This document shows, piece by piece, positions 43,536-56,988 of a DNA stretch of 64,000 nt. Origin of the DNA: Polytrichum commune (lineage: Eukaryota > Streptophyta > Polytrichopsida > Polytrichales > Polytrichaceae); contig OX485804.1 of the NCBI GenBank assembly GCA_950295325.1, forward strand, positions 34,226,001 to 34,290,000, given 5' to 3'. The translations under genes and the position numbers were made by a program. The notes beneath the pieces are model-generated. The model was not told the origin of the DNA. It searched no databases and saw only the letters and a list, made by a program, of their open reading frames with translations. Within the stretch, counting starts at the first letter, position 1. Each line of letters begins with the position of its first letter.

Positions 43536-46225
43536 ATATTATGACTATGATAGGCTAAGTTGTCCTATTTTGTACTAAATGCCGTATATTGTAATTATTT
43601 TTTTAAGCCATTGTTAAGAGCAATTAAATCTTACTCATTTGTTGATAGATTAGAGATGAAAAATGAGTGTTTACAAAAGGCAAGTGTTGCTTTTAAGCTC
43701 ATCTATCTCGGTAAGACACATTGTTCATGTGCCATCTAATGAAGGTTGCAAAGCTAGAAATATTTTATTTATTTTGTGAGCAAACTTATTGATATCAGTT
43801 TCAATTTTATATCCATATGGTTGTTGTTCTCAAATAACTTGGTGAACACCATGTTAGAAGCATTTTTTTAGTTTAAAAAATAAACAAACTCTCCATAAAC
43901 CAAGATAACATATCTTTTGGTTGAAAATATTTGGGTGCTATAAGCACATGTGTATCTATGATGTGTTAAAGCATGAGGGTTGAAATGTCTATTTATAGAT
44001 GTACAAAAGAAATCTTAGCTTGAATGATAAATGGTATACAAAATCCCTTATAAAATAGTATGATAGATAGTTTGAATATCTATCTTCTCTCTATATATAT
44101 ATAGAGAGAGAGATAGATAGATAGATTTTCATTTTCATTTTTATTTTACGTTTAGAATAGGTGCAATGATTGCAATCACCACTATAAAAGTTGAGCTAAG
44201 TTTAAACTAATATTCCATTTTATTTTAATTTTTTTAGTTTATGGATTTCACACTAACAAAATAAAACAATCTTGCAAGTATAAGATTTTTATTTGTTGCG
44301 AAATTTGGCTCCAAAACAAGGTTTATGCAATGGAGCGTGGATGGTTGTTGCACGATTGAGACACTATGTCTTGGAGGTGTGATTGCTCTCTAGGAGGCAA
44401 TGCTAGCAATCATGTTTCCATCCACTTATATCTTGGACCCCTTCATCTTCTCGAATGCACTTTCAATTCACAAGGCATGTGCACTTGACATTTGCAATGA
44501 TTACCGTAAAGAGCTCTCTATTCCGACACAAAATAACTATTTTCCCATCACATTTTGTCACATGTCATGATCACATTCGCTAAAACCTACTTGTACTCCC
44601 TATTTCTTCTTTACTTACACAAGAAAAATCATAGGGTCCCCTCAAAAAAAACGAAAGGTAAAATAATTTATCCCTATTAGTCACAATATAGCTCTTGACA
44701 TAGAAGATTATCTAGTTTTCAATATGATGTATAACTTTACATATATGTACATAGCTCTAATTGTTTTTTAACTCACTTTTTAGCTTTGCAAAAAAATATC
44801 TACATTGTTTGTAATGGCTTGTCGAAGTTGGCTTCTTCAACAAAGTACTCAGTTTCGTTCGTTATTGTATGTCACCATTTAGTATTAGTTCTAGTATGCA
44901 TGTCTTACAAAAGACATGTGTCAAAATAAAACTAACTTAGATTTAGTAGACCAAAGTCCCGTAACATTATTCATCCATGTGGGTCGGTTCCATGACCTTG
45001 GAACGTGTCAATTATATTCTATGGACCTTCTCAAATAAGGTGGGAGTAGTTTTTTACTATTCATACATTCAGGCTGAACTTGGAAATTTGAGTGGAGTCA
45101 TACTCCCAACATGATGTGCATGAAACATTGTTCATCCCAATATTCTTTTGCTAGCGTACTAATAATAAATACAATATCATTGAAAATGCAAGGACTCTTC
45201 ACAATATCTCTACTATGCAAATCGACATTATTCATTATTCGTACCGGCGTCAGTTACTTCCTATTTTCTAAGTTTCTTCCCATGAAGATAAGATAGTGGA
45301 GGCCCATGTCAAATGCTAAATATAAAATGGAACACAACTGGACAACTAAATAATGTTATGCAATTCTCATATGTTTTTGGTAACTCAAAGTTTGAAGGTT
45401 CTATATGGTATCCTAGGGTTGGATCTGTAAAAACAATCCCTTGCAAAGTACAGATGTAAACACATGGATGAGAACATTCAGTTTGTTCTTTGCATGAAAT
45501 GTTTGATAAAAAAAATAAAAAATAAAAAAACTTGAAAAAGAAACCGAAACTCTTTATTGTGTAAGACCAATTGCAAAAGGGAAGAATGTAAAATGGCTAA
45601 GTGACTGAGTTATGGATCCTTGGTTATCAACTTTGAAAATCAATATCAAATTACGACTTCAGAATTTGTAAGATTGTTGTTGTATTTCGAAGCAAATAAG
45701 AAGAAGTAACTGTTTCAAAACATCAATTTATTTTTTTGAAAACAATCTAAAATAACAACCCCAAAGAAGGCACAACATGAGTGTTCTTGTACATTGACGC
45801 AACTGGGAGCATGTTCTTCCTATCCTTGATCATGTATTACCAAGCTTCAAGGTTTGGTAAGTTCCTTCCGTTTGGAAGGTGGGTTGTCTTACGTAGTATA
45901 AATGTGTGTCATGGGGTTTGCGCCCTACGGTGGGTCCACGGGGGTATGTCTGTTGTCGAGTGTTCTCTTATTGAGGACTAGATAAAGGTCCCTCCCCACT
46001 GGGCCCTAGAAAAAATTTGTCATATTTGCAAAACAAAAAATATTTGAATTGTTTATTCACATCATGAATTCACACAACGAGTTGGATGAACTAGTTCCCA
46101 AGCCTCAAAAGTTTAAGAATTCTAATGGCTCTTCCCACTTGTTGTGGTTTTATCCAAAGAAGCCCTCATATCATCAAAACTTGAGTGCTCTCATACGCAC
46201 ATTCTCATGTGGTCTTATTCATAAG
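43536..46225. other. AT-rich intergenic with microsatellite
   Basis: No gene is supported. A compound (TA)n(GA)n(GATA)n microsatellite lies at about 44090-44127. Confidence 0.5.
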
Positions 46226-46229
46226 TCCA

Positions 46230-46620
46230 TCCACTAAGGTAGATGTGCCTAATTCGGCTACCTATCTTGATCGAACACCAATATTTGGGTGGTATGTAGT
46301 TGATATACACCAAAAAAACATGTGCTTGTATTATAGTGCATTGCATGCTCAAAATATGATAACCATTCTAGGCTTGATGGTCAACATAATTGTGGGGGAC
46401 CTATATAACCATTAAATGACTACAAGAATATTCACTTTCATAACGATTAAGGTATTCATATGAGCTTCCAAAATTACGAGGAAAGTGGTTGTGGCCTCGA
46501 TTTGTATTTGCCAACCATCCCATATTAATCATTTGTTTCATATCCTACAAGAAGTGATATACTATAACAAGTAGCCATGTAACACCCATCTACCTTCAAT
46601 CTACCCTACATAACCTTGCA
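46230..46620 (+). repeat. R1 dispersed repeat
   Basis: A near-complete copy: AAGGTAGATGTGCCTAATT, TGGGTGGTATG, ATGCTCAAAATATGATAACC, AAGGTATTCATATGAGCTTCC, TTTCATATCCTACAAGAAG and ACACCCATCTACCTTCAATC. Confidence 0.65.
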
Positions 46621-46799
46621 TAGGAGTTGTTGTGCAATTTGCCATTGAATTACCCACTTTGTGGTCTATTCCAACATAACATTAATCTTGATACCTATAT
46701 TTGAATGGTAGATGGTTAGGTTTGGATCTAAAAATGGACAACATGATGACATGTGGTTAAAATAGATCGTTCATGTAGAGCCCCCCCCCCCCAATTACG

Positions 46800-46935
46800 T
46801 GTATATTGAGCCTAGAATGGTTATCAAATTTTGAACACGTAGTCCAATCTCTTTTAAACACATGTCTTTGCAATGCCCATTTTTAGATCCACACCTAACC
46901 ATGCACCACTCAATTAAAGGTAGTCAAACAAATCA
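46800..46935 (-). repeat. R1 dispersed repeat, reversed fragment
   Basis: It reads in reverse as R1 (GAGCCTAGAATGGTTATCA, ACACATGTCTTTGCAATG). A partial direct-orientation fragment (about 46660-46760) precedes it, separated by a C13 tract at about 46781-46793. Confidence 0.55.
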
Positions 46936-47206
46936 TTGACCAAATAAAGCCCGTTTACCTCCCATTTACCCTAGGTGTGATCTTGGGCCACCTTCGTCAA
47001 CAAACAACCTGGAGAGGCGACTTTGTATAATTTTTCAAGTATTAACGTCGACCAATGGGTGTCAAGGGTAGTGGGTAAGCTAAAACTGCATAAAACTAGG
47101 GGAACATCTTTAAGTAGCTATAGGTTCGGCATTTGCTCAAGCTAAAACCAAGTGTTAAATGTTGCCACATGTACATCCACCTGGGATTGGCAAGCACTAT
47201 TAGGCC

Positions 47207-47560
47207 CCGGGCTAAATCACATTTGTGTTCGGTTGAGTCCCGCCCCTCCCATGCCTCCTTCACTGCCCGGTCTTCCTGCATGTAGCTGTGTGGGAACTCT
47301 TCCTCATTGGGAACCAATATGACAAAACCCGGTCAAAATTACAAGTATTCAAGTTGACATCACTTTCATTATTCCCAAGTTAATTGATGCAGTTCTTTCA
47401 CATGCCAAAGGAGCTTATTGGCTTTAGTGACCGGGTATTGCCACATTGGTTCCCAATAGGGAAGAGTTCCCACGCAGCTACAGGCAAGGAGACCGGACAA
47501 TGAAGGAGGCGTGGGAGGGGCAGGACTCAACCGAACACAAATGTGCTTTAGCCGGGGTAA
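47207..47560. mobile_element. fold-back element with about 130-bp arms
   Basis: Left arm 47207-47337 and right arm 47427-47560 are inverted copies with about 85% identity by eye (for example TTTGTGTTCGGTTGAGTCC paired with GGACTCAACCGAACACAAA), separated by about 90 bp. No open frame and no clear target duplication. Confidence 0.8.
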
Positions 47561-50500
47561 TTGTTAGTAGTAAGTTGGAATACAAAGCAACCAAAACTCC
47601 CCTTGTGGCTTAAAACCCTCAATTTAGCATCAAGTGGAGAAGGGCCTTAAAGGTAAGGTGTTTTTATGGGTAGGGCATATAACACAAAATGGAATGAGAG
47701 AAGAAAAACTGATTAGTTGCTTGGGGAGAGTGTGGGACAAAAACTATAATGCTGAATCATATACTGGGACAGATGGTTGTGCTCGAAGCATCCCGGAGGT
47801 GGGGCCTCAAACCCGACAAAGGCAAGATGCCAAAACAAAATCAAACCAAAGGGAAAAGAAAAAGAAAAAGTTTGAGGGACACTTTCGATTGTAGTGTACT
47901 TACATACCATTCTCATTGAGTCACAGCATGTCATTCCAAATACTGTATAACGGTGAGCCAATTATTTGGAGGGGGGCCAAAATACCCCAAAAAACAGAAA
48001 CCGCACACCTGTAAAGTGCTTCATAATATGGCTGTTAATGAATGATTGTTATTCAATGTTCTGCCACATGGCAAGCTTACATTGCTTGAAACCCGATGAA
48101 TTCCCAAGTGGTAGTGTGGCAAAGAAAGATGAATCAGGTAGTTGTTCATTGTTGGGGGATTGTGTAGTGGATTTTGTGCAATTCTTGCTAGTGATATGTA
48201 TACATTTATGTGTACGTAAGGTAGCTAACCCATTTTGGACCAATTGAGCAATTTAGCATTCCTAGCTGTCAACTTAGATGTTGACATTTCAGTCTAAGCT
48301 GCATTTTGACCATGACATGTCATCAATGATCAGAGAATAATATCGTGTTGCATGGAAACAGGTTGGCCTATGCTGCAAAAATGAGTTGGTGGTCGGGAAT
48401 GCGTCGGTTACCTTAGTTACTAAGAGAGCGAATACAACATATTTAGAATCTTTTCAAACAACTGATCAACCAATGTGGTAAGCGTGTGACCATAAGTGCA
48501 TCTACAACATGCGAATTACTTCCTTTCATTTCTTTTTCAAGGCACATATTGAATTACTTCATCAATTAGAAAAAACCCAACATCCAGAAACGGGCATGTG
48601 AGCAACCAACCCAAAGGAGACCTGCCACTGCTACAAACACTAATAAAGTAAAAGAGTCAAAAAAGGAGGTCCATTGGAGTCTATACCCGTTTTGGTTTGG
48701 TGTATAGGTGAATGCATGATATCAAAAATCAACAATAGTAATGGTTCATAAATAAAATGAAATAAAATAAAAACCTACATGTGGGTATCAAAATCGTACT
48801 ACTGGTCATACTTGTCTTATTTATTGATTTGTTTGTTTGTTTGTGGTATTCACCATGCCTCATGTTTCTACATTTGCTTGGTGACCTTTGCATCCCTTTT
48901 CACGTGCAATATATGCCATGTTGCTAGTAGGGTGGTGATGTGCACAAAGGCTCCGTGACGAAGTCATTGACCCTTTTAACAAAGACGCCCCCTTCTTTTT
49001 GAACCGGAACACATGAGGGATGGAGTTGATTGTGGAAGAATATTACTTCGAGTGCAATTGCCGGGATGGGCGACAAATTGTAGGGTAAATGAAGACACAA
49101 CCGCAATGGATTTTTGTTTGACATCTTTGTATCCCCACATTCCCACATTCACTTATGGAAACGTTCAATATATGTCTAAATTTAGCATTAGGGTTTAGGG
49201 TTTAAGACTTTTATAAGATACGATCAACATATGGGTTGCAAACAATTGACATGCATCACTGAAAGAAATATATAAATCTATCACTTTCATAGATTTATAG
49301 ATTTTCCAATAACACATGTCTTTTTTATTACAAGTGTATTCTTATTTTCGAATGTCATCCTTTTATGACAATTTTAGTGCTAAATAAGTTATAACCATAC
49401 AGTGATATCCTACTTGTAGGAGAACTATTCTTACACATCTTACGGTTGTAAATTCTAGCAAAACAATCAATTCTTACGAAAGAAACATTTCCAAAAAGGA
49501 TATAATCGAAACAACATTTTACATGGCATTGATCCCCCGGGTCACTTGGGTCTCACCTAAAGTGAGACATGATATGATGGACGTTAAATCTCGGCCGTCG
49601 AAGATGTCGGCCCGGATCGATGAACCTTTTCGAGCATTGTGGGCCCGGAGATGGGGTGATAATGCGTGAGGTGAGCCCGGGCCCACATGGCCCTCAAGTC
49701 TCATTCTCTTTTGGGCTTTGGGCACCCCCGGACCTTAGACCTTGATGTCCAATTCCATCAGTGACCCATTATATGTATGTATGTGTATGCATGTGTGTGT
49801 GTATGTATGTATGTATGTATATATGCCTCATATTGTACAATTGCATGCTTCAAAATGAATATTGATGATATCATCATAAAGACAAAAACACATGAAATCA
49901 TTGGTAAAACCCAATGTTGGGGTTGGAGGCGTGGGATTCGTGGTGACTATGTAGACTCATCTATTAGCAATGTGAAAACGTAGTTAATTATTTATAATTT
50001 GGAAAAAAAACCATTTAAAAGGATTGTGATCTCGGAAACAACATCAAATATTCTGAATTAGTTTAGTGCATTGTAGTTGGAATGAATTTGCCTCATTTCT
50101 TGTAGGGGAATTGTTTTCAGTAGAGCCCATTCATTCACGATGGATGAGTTTACCTGTACACCAAAAACCCCAAGCTGAGGGTGGACTCTTCATACCACAT
50201 ATGAACAGACGTGAGTGTAAGAAGGGTATTATTATGGGAAGTTATGTATTTAGCATACATCACAAAAAAGTATTATTTTTCTCTAATGTGTACATTTTTA
50301 GATCCTATTATTTTGAAGTAAAGGTAGATGTACAAAATGGGACCCTAAGATTTAGAGAGAGAAAATGACAATGAATGTGCAATTTAGATCATAAGAAACT
50401 TGAATTTATGGAAAAAAATCAAGCATTTTGTGCCGAAGTCAGTTTTTCTCATAAGTTGTTTTAGAACAGTCCACTTGATCCTATATGGTTGTTACATAGT

Positions 50501-50690
50501 GCTCCCAAAGTGAAAGCCAAGCCCTTAAGCACATCTTTGTTCATTTTGATAATAAATTCAAAATTAAGAGAAAAATAGATGGGTGGTTTGTTATCCAAAG
50601 AAACCCCAGTCTTGGAACCCACATTGTCCATGTGTGAATATGAGTCATTCAATTGTGTTCTAATTCTTCCCTTTTGCCGAATCCTTGTTT
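47561..50690. other. intergenic with microsatellite
   Basis: No supported gene. A (GTAT)n/(GT)n stretch lies at about 49773-49824, and two telomere-type TTTAGGG units at about 49190. Confidence 0.5.
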
Positions 50691-50704
50691 GTGTGCTTGT
50701 TGAC

Positions 50705-51073
50705 TGGGCACCACGGGCCTTGGCTTGGTGGTTAGGGCTCATGGCCCCCAATGAGGAGGTTGTGGGTTCTATTCCCCATGCCGGCGTGGTGCTTCACCAC
50801 CTTCATCCACCCAACTATGGTGGGGGGTCCTTGGACCTTGTTGTATGGGTACCTCAAAGCCCTTTGGGGGGATTCCATGTCCGGTATCTTCAAGGCACTA
50901 GTGGCTAGCTGGGAACTAGTATAGTGTGTCACTATAGTGCCCATCCTCGAAAGGGGAGAGTAGTATTGCCCCAATGTCCCCTTGTCCGATGGGCATCGGG
51001 TCATTGACATTACGAACGGACACTTTATTCACGCCGGCCCCTTGCTAAAAAGGGACCGGAGTTTCTATCTATT
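50705..51073 (+). mobile_element. tRNA-derived SINE, 369 bp
   Basis: The 5' part has a type 2 RNA polymerase III promoter: A box TGGCTTGGTGG at 50721-50731 and B box GGTTCTATTCC at 50765-50775. The flanks are near-perfect direct repeats TGCTTGTTGAC (50694-50704) and TGCTTGCTGAC (51074-51084). The last 150 bp match the 3' end of the LINE at 9907-10322, including the closing hairpin (GCCGGCCCC to GGGACCGGAG). This indicates that the SINE is mobilised by that LINE, as in other LINE/SINE pairs with a common tail. The parent tRNA is not identified. Confidence 0.88.
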
Positions 51074-51084
51074 TGCTTGCTGAC

Positions 51085-52330
51085 AACCAATAATCATGTG
51101 GCTTCTATATCTTCTATGTATGGAATTATGCGAGACATATTTTTGAGAAATGAAAGTTTTTCTTGGAGGTTGAGGACTTGCATCTTACTTTTTAAAGGAT
51201 GAATATTTGAACCATTCGTGATGTGTCGGGAGCATACTTGGTCATATTTTCTAGATGTTGGATCTTCCACAAGCACGATCAGTAGTAACTTCCAATAAAA
51301 ATTTGCAAATCATGTGATAAGCTTGGGGGTGTTCACATGTCTTGGATGCTATTGTGAAAAATCTTAGTGCTACATATGATACGGTTAAGTTTGAGAAATA
51401 ACCAATTGAGGTTCAAGACTTCAAGAACGTTATTGAATACCCTAGAGGAATCCACATACCTCAATTTAATAATGAAAAACCGAGGTAAGCATAGTAATGT
51501 TGGTAAAAGAATAACCACGGTATACTTCATGAATACAATATGACTTATTCCAATCCCGCCCACCCTCCATACTCGATTGGATAATATTATGAGAGTTTGT
51601 AGTACGTCTTTGGTTGTTTGTCATATGTTTTTGCAATTGTTTTGCACCTTGCCAACATGATGCGTGGGAAGTGTTGAGTGCGATGGTTTTGCCTTATGGT
51701 CCTTGGTTTATAAATATTAGCTATTGCTTCTCTATGTTCTTTGGCTCTCCTCATATAATTAGTGATATGTTTGTGCCCTTCTTCTCGCTCCTCTCTAAAG
51801 GCAAATTTGGAATTGTTGAAGTGCAATGTGATGGTTTTTTTAATCTTATCCATTTGGTGCCCAATAAAAAGGTCTGAATATCTATAGTATAGACTTGTAT
51901 CATTATAACATGGCATTAAGTATTAACCAGTCTACAATGTTGCAATAATACTATCTCTAAAATAATAGAAAGAGAGACAATGCCAACCCAATGGTTGTTG
52001 TGAATAAGAGGTTCATCTCGATCATAGCCGTGAGTTTGTATGTGAACATGGAGCATGTTTATTGAGAAAGGTTACAAGACAAGTGCTATTGCCTCCTTTT
52101 AGAGATGGTCACTTTTAGTAACTAGATACAAGATGGCTCAAGGCCTCCCCTCTAGAGTATATGATTTGTGGTGTATATAATTGTGACATAGTACAACACT
52201 ACGAGTCATGGTTCTATGATCAATTGATCAAAGCATTCACAAATAATTGTGCATTAATTGCAATATTTAATTGATAAGAAAGCAAAGACAAAATCCATCT
52301 AGGCTATGGAGTGACCTAAATATTTGTGAT
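51085..52330. other. intergenic, nothing assigned
   Basis: Short open frames only; no motif or repeat recognised. Confidence 0.45.
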
Positions 52331-52338
52331 GTAAGGGT

Positions 52339-52480
52339 CTCTTTACACTTAGACCAAGAGCCGTGACCACTAAAAATCGAGGGCCCTTGAAAATCATCCT
52401 AAGGTCGTACCATGGGAAATAGAAATCTAATATTGCAATTCAGAGGGCCTCAAGCTTAGTGTAAAGTGAAGATGGACCAT
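52339..52480. mobile_element. short MITE, relative of the 38654 copy
   Basis: The left end, GGGTCTCTTTACACTTAGAC, follows TAA, and its first 75 bp match the reverse complement of 38720-38791 (CAAGAGCCGTGACCA, then TTGAAAATCAT further on). The right end holds an inverted but degraded terminal repeat (CTTAGTGTAAAGTGAAG). Confidence 0.5.
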
Positions 52481-52909
52481 GTTGAGAGACCACATAATAT
52501 GTTTGGGTTTGAAACCCCACCATGGCAATATAATGAAATTTTATTTTTTTAGATGTTATTGCTCTACACATATGCACCACATTTGTTATGAGTCGTGGAT
52601 TCAATGTTTCTACATTTCAATCATTTACAAACGAATCAAATATTGCTAAATTGTACAAGAAAATCAAAAAGATAAATTCTACAAGAAAAATATCAATATG
52701 TTTTGGATAGTTTCTTGTCAATTTTAATATTAGAATTTATTTCAAAACCCACAAAATAACATCTAAACAATAAATGATTACGTGGATTGCATTTCAATGC
52801 AGTAACTATCATGACTGTTTTAAATGACATAAAATAACAATGAAATATGATTGTGTTAAGGGATTAGTAATATTGAGAATAAGTAAAGTAAACGAATCGG
52901 AAGAGAGTA

Positions 52910-52926
52910 GTACACACACACACACG
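52910..52926. repeat. (AC)n microsatellite
   Basis: About eight AC units. Confidence 0.8.
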
Positions 52927-53060
52927 ACTTGGTAGTGATGGATCAAAAGCCTTGCATAAGTCTAAGTATGTGACAATATGTGGGTACAAGCACGGCAAGT
53001 GCACCATGCAAGGAATCTACACACGACAACTCCTCAAATATAAACAATTGGTAAGGCTAA

Positions 53061-53541
53061 GGGCCACTTCACACTATGGCCGGAGGTCGAGAGGCCGTTG
53101 ATTTTCACCAATCATATTGGAAGAAACCAAGAATTCAGCCTCTCGACCCTTCACATTAAAGGCCGTCGCTCTCCAAAATGCCTACATGGCAGTACTTTTT
53201 GACCAAGGCAATGCACTCTCAATGGAAGTTTGGGTCATACATGAATGGACCCAAACTACGGTCGAGAGGCCATCGATTATTTTTCATGAAAAAATCAAAA
53301 CTGACGAGATCTTGGCCGTTAGATTGGAGGGGTTGTGTTGGGCAGGGAATGAAGTGGGATGCTCCTTCTTCATTTGGACTTTGGGCTTGGCCTTTCGAGA
53401 CTTCACACTATGCCTAGCCAAAGTCTCCAAATCATGTATTTTATTGGCGTTTTTTCAGCCCATTTCTTTGGACTCTCAACAAAGTTTGGCCATTGAACCC
53501 CATAACCTCTAGACTTGGACGGCCATAGTGTGAAGCGGCCC
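53061..53541. mobile_element. Tourist-like MITE, 481 bp
   Basis: Begins GGGCCACTTCACACTATGGC and ends with the reverse complement of GGGCCGCTTCACACTATGGC. It is flanked by TAA on both sides (53058-53060 and 53542-53544), the PIF/Harbinger type of duplication. The body matches 56417-56988 over most of its length. Open frames inside are incidental. Confidence 0.9.
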
Positions 53542-53544
53542 TAA

Positions 53545-54721
53545 TTCACATGCCTTTAAATACCCGATTCCAGGTTGCCCTTCCACCAAAGTTTCTCCTT
53601 ACCTATCACTCAAAACTTTGTCATGTCGTAATTCGAATGTAACACCTACCTTGAATGCTAGTAAAATAATTTCACATGTAGTCGTTAAAAACCAAAAATC
53701 ACATGTGCTCGGAACATACTCTAAAAACTCCTTATATACAAGTTTCCTTTTGTAATATCAAGCAATATACGTACAACTTCAATGATAAAATTACAAGTGA
53801 CAATAAGTATACGTACAAAAATTATATATTTTTATAGTCATTAACATAAGTATGCAAGTGTACTTTTGAATAATAACGAACCCCTATCATATATAATGTA
53901 AAACTCTAGCATTTGTTAATAAAGTCGTTGAAGGCTTTTTTATCCCCCATCTAACTCTACAATACATGTCATAGAAGCTAAGGCAATTTTCCATAAGAAC
54001 TTAAGTCCACTTATTGTTTGGTTCCTTTTGATACCAACATAAACCAATCTCCATGTTTGATGAAAGGTCCATCAAGTCAATTGGATCCCTATACTCCACC
54101 CAAAGATTAGCAAATTTTCTATGCATCCTATAAACCCTCCCAACAAACCAAATCTTAATTGAAGTTGATTCCTTTGGTCTACCACGTTTCTTTGACAATT
54201 CTAGCTTTAGTTGAGGGTTTATTAAATACTTATCCCATAAAGTCTAGTGGCTCAAACCTACAAGTACAAATGTTGTATATTTTATAGAGATCCTTCGTAC
54301 ATGTACATAACTATGAGTTATAATTTGTTTAGCATATGTATGCATAGTGTAGAAAAATTTAAAATTAATGCCCCTTTTGTGCACTCACGTATACTCATAC
54401 GTGTTGTGAAGGGTGCAACCCCCATGTATAAGAAGTGCAAGAGGGTGTAAATAAAATTGAAAAAACATTGTTTAGAAGCAAAGATACAAAAAAAGAAAAA
54501 GGAGCATGCATGTCTTAAAGGAAAGTAAAAACATGAAGAAATGAAGCAAAGTTTGGGTATGGTGTTTACGTAGCGGAAGGGAGAGTAAAGGAAAATCCCT
54601 CTTAGTAGTATATGTGGCATATCAAGAGGTAGAGATGAGGAAGGTGTTACATGGCCGCAAGTGGGCAAGTTTGTAAAGTCAACAACTTGGTCTGCTAGCT
54701 TAACCCTAACTTCCGGATCTA
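53545..54721. other. intergenic, nothing assigned
   Basis: AT-rich; no supported feature. Confidence 0.45.
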
Positions 54722-54997
54722 CCTAAAAACCCCCATCGAGCGTGGCTCGGAGGCTAGGTTCGGGAGGGGGTGGCAGGGTTGGGATAAAACATGCCCCTTA
54801 TTTTTTTAATTGGGTGGGGCCTTATTTGATCTCATAAGGGGCTCCCTAGGGTAATTTGGGGCCGCAGGACCCAAATTTAGCAAAAAAAAACCAAAAAAAG
54901 TCACCAAGGGGCTAAAACGGGGAGGGCCAGAAAAGTGAACCCCACCGAACCTGGCCTCCGAGCCTGACAGCTGCAACGCTCGTCGGGGGTATTTAGG
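54722..54997. mobile_element. inverted-repeat element, 276 bp
   Basis: Left arm CCTAAAAACCCCCATCGAGC, with GGCTCGGAGGCTAGGTTCGG after it, pairs with the right arm (reverse complement CCTAAATACCCCCGACGAGC, then GGCTCGGAGGCCAGGTTCGG). It is more GC-rich than its flanks. No target duplication is clear, so the class is open. Confidence 0.65.
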
Positions 54998-56413
54998 GAG
55001 CCCCCTAACTTCCCAAGGGACCAATTTTGATCCACCAATGGTTTCTTCCCTACATTAACCCCACCTAACTCATTAATCCGCAATCAAAACAACTATAAAC
55101 ATCAAGCCAACATGAATATCTACCCATAAGCTCATGATCCGTGTATATTGGAAGATGATTAGAATTTTTTTTTTAAAAAGGTCAGATTGGGAATTGATCA
55201 TGTTGTCATTGTTTTGGGAGCTCGTGTGAGCTCATTGACTCCAAATCAATGCTTGCCACTTCGATGCAAATGTCGCATGAACATAAAAGATGTTTAATTT
55301 GGTAAAAGTTTTTTATAATGTTTGTGTAGAAATGGCCTTTGTGCACCCATTGACTCATCAAATTAACATTTGGACACTCTTGGATATTTAGAGAATTCTT
55401 TGCATATATATGAATAGATATTTACATAGTACAAATGCAAGGGTAGCTAGTATATTGTGGTTTGCACATTTTGACATGAGAATTGCTGAAGATGATCAAT
55501 TACTCAGTTGATCCCACCTAGTGGATCACACAAGCATTCCACTAATTTTCCAAGTGAGTTTAATTGGTTAAATTATATATATATATTTTTAGGAGATAAA
55601 ACATGGCATTTTCTTATTCATCACCTCCTTTAGTTGCTATAATCTGACTTCAAAGGGTCATTTGTGCCCATTTCCTCCCTCCCCATCGAGGGTTATAGGT
55701 TGTGAGAGGATTGAGCAAACAATTTGCCGAAGGAACACAATTGAGCACGAGTGTATGACGAGGTATCATGCCCCGATCACATCAAACTTTTCGTCTTGTT
55801 CCAACCATGAAATTATTATGGATTATGTTCAGAAATAAATGTTGGCCCACCACTTTTCACACTATTACAACCGAAGATGATGATGGATGGTGCCAAAAGT
55901 GGCTGGTGTGATCAACCCCTCAGAGAGATCAACGCCACAACGAGGGTTAACATGCGAGGATGTTTAGTGACATTATGATTATATGACCACCATTGGGGAG
56001 TCATGGGTGGCTATAGCTTGTCATTGGTGGAGGAATCCAATGCATTCGTAAGAATAATAATAAGAGGGAATTTCAAGGAACAAAATGAAGCTCCGAAAAC
56101 AAATACAGTCTAAAAGTGTTAGGAGAGAAAGAGGCATCTAGTGATTTGAAGTCTGAACGTTTCACATATTCCCAGGACTACTGTTGCGTATTTATTATGT
56201 CATAGAGCACCTCTCCTCTCTGGAGACCTTTTTGACTCTACATCCTTGGTGAGCTGAGTCAAGAGCCTCTATGATTTTAATTGATGGCCAATGACACTTC
56301 TATGTGCATGCAAAGACCTTAGGTGGGGTGTACCATGTGGCCAAGGTTTTCAAGAATCAATGATAGAGGTTTGTTTGCAATTGTATGAGGGAAGAACGCC
56401 TTGAATGGTAGAC
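54998..56413. other. intergenic, nothing assigned
   Basis: No supported feature. Confidence 0.45.
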
Positions 56414-56416
56414 TAA

Positions 56417-56988
56417 GGGCCGCTTCACACTATGGCCGAAGGTCGAGAGGCCGTCGATTTCCACCAATCAGATTGGAAGAACCCAAGAACCCGGCCTCTG
56501 GACCCTACACATTAGAGGCCAAAGTCTGAAGGCCGTTGCTCTCCAAAATGTCTACATGGCAATACTTTTTGACCAAGGCGACGGACTCTCGAAGGAAGTT
56601 TGGGTTGGACATGAATGAAATCCTAAACTATGGTTGAGAGGCTGTCGATTTTTTTTCATGAAAAAATAAAAAACTGACGAGATCTTGGCCATTAGATTGG
56701 AAGGTTTATTTTGGGCAGGAAGTAAAATGGGATGCTCCTTCTTCCTTTGGACTTGGCCTTTGGAGGCTTCACACTATGACCATCCAAGTTGAGAGGCCGT
56801 GGGAGTTCGTGGCCAAAGATTTGGACTTTGGACTTGACCTTTGGAGGCTTCACACTGTGCCCGGCCGAAGGCTTCAATTCCTATATTTTACTGACTATTT
56901 TCAGCCCATTTTCTTTGGACTCTCAACAAAGTGTGGCCATTCAATCCCACAACCTCTTGACTTGGACGGCCATAGTGTGAAGCAGCCA
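56417..56988. mobile_element. Tourist-like MITE, 572 bp
   Basis: Begins GGGCCGCTTCACACTATGGC after TAA (56414-56416) and ends with its inverted copy (one terminal mismatch) before TAA (56989-56991). Second good copy of the family at 53061-53541, about 90 bp longer because of a partly duplicated internal block containing a TTCACACTATG motif. Confidence 0.88.

Noticed and set aside
49186-49204. Telomere-type repeats
   Set aside because: Only two TTTAGGG units; expected by chance in AT-rich plant DNA.
50705-50790. Functional tRNA gene
   Set aside because: A and B boxes are present, but no acceptor stem pairing closes the unit and it continues into a SINE body with a target duplication.
53117-53512. 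131-codon open frame
   Set aside because: It lies wholly inside a MITE and its sequence follows the element, not a protein family.
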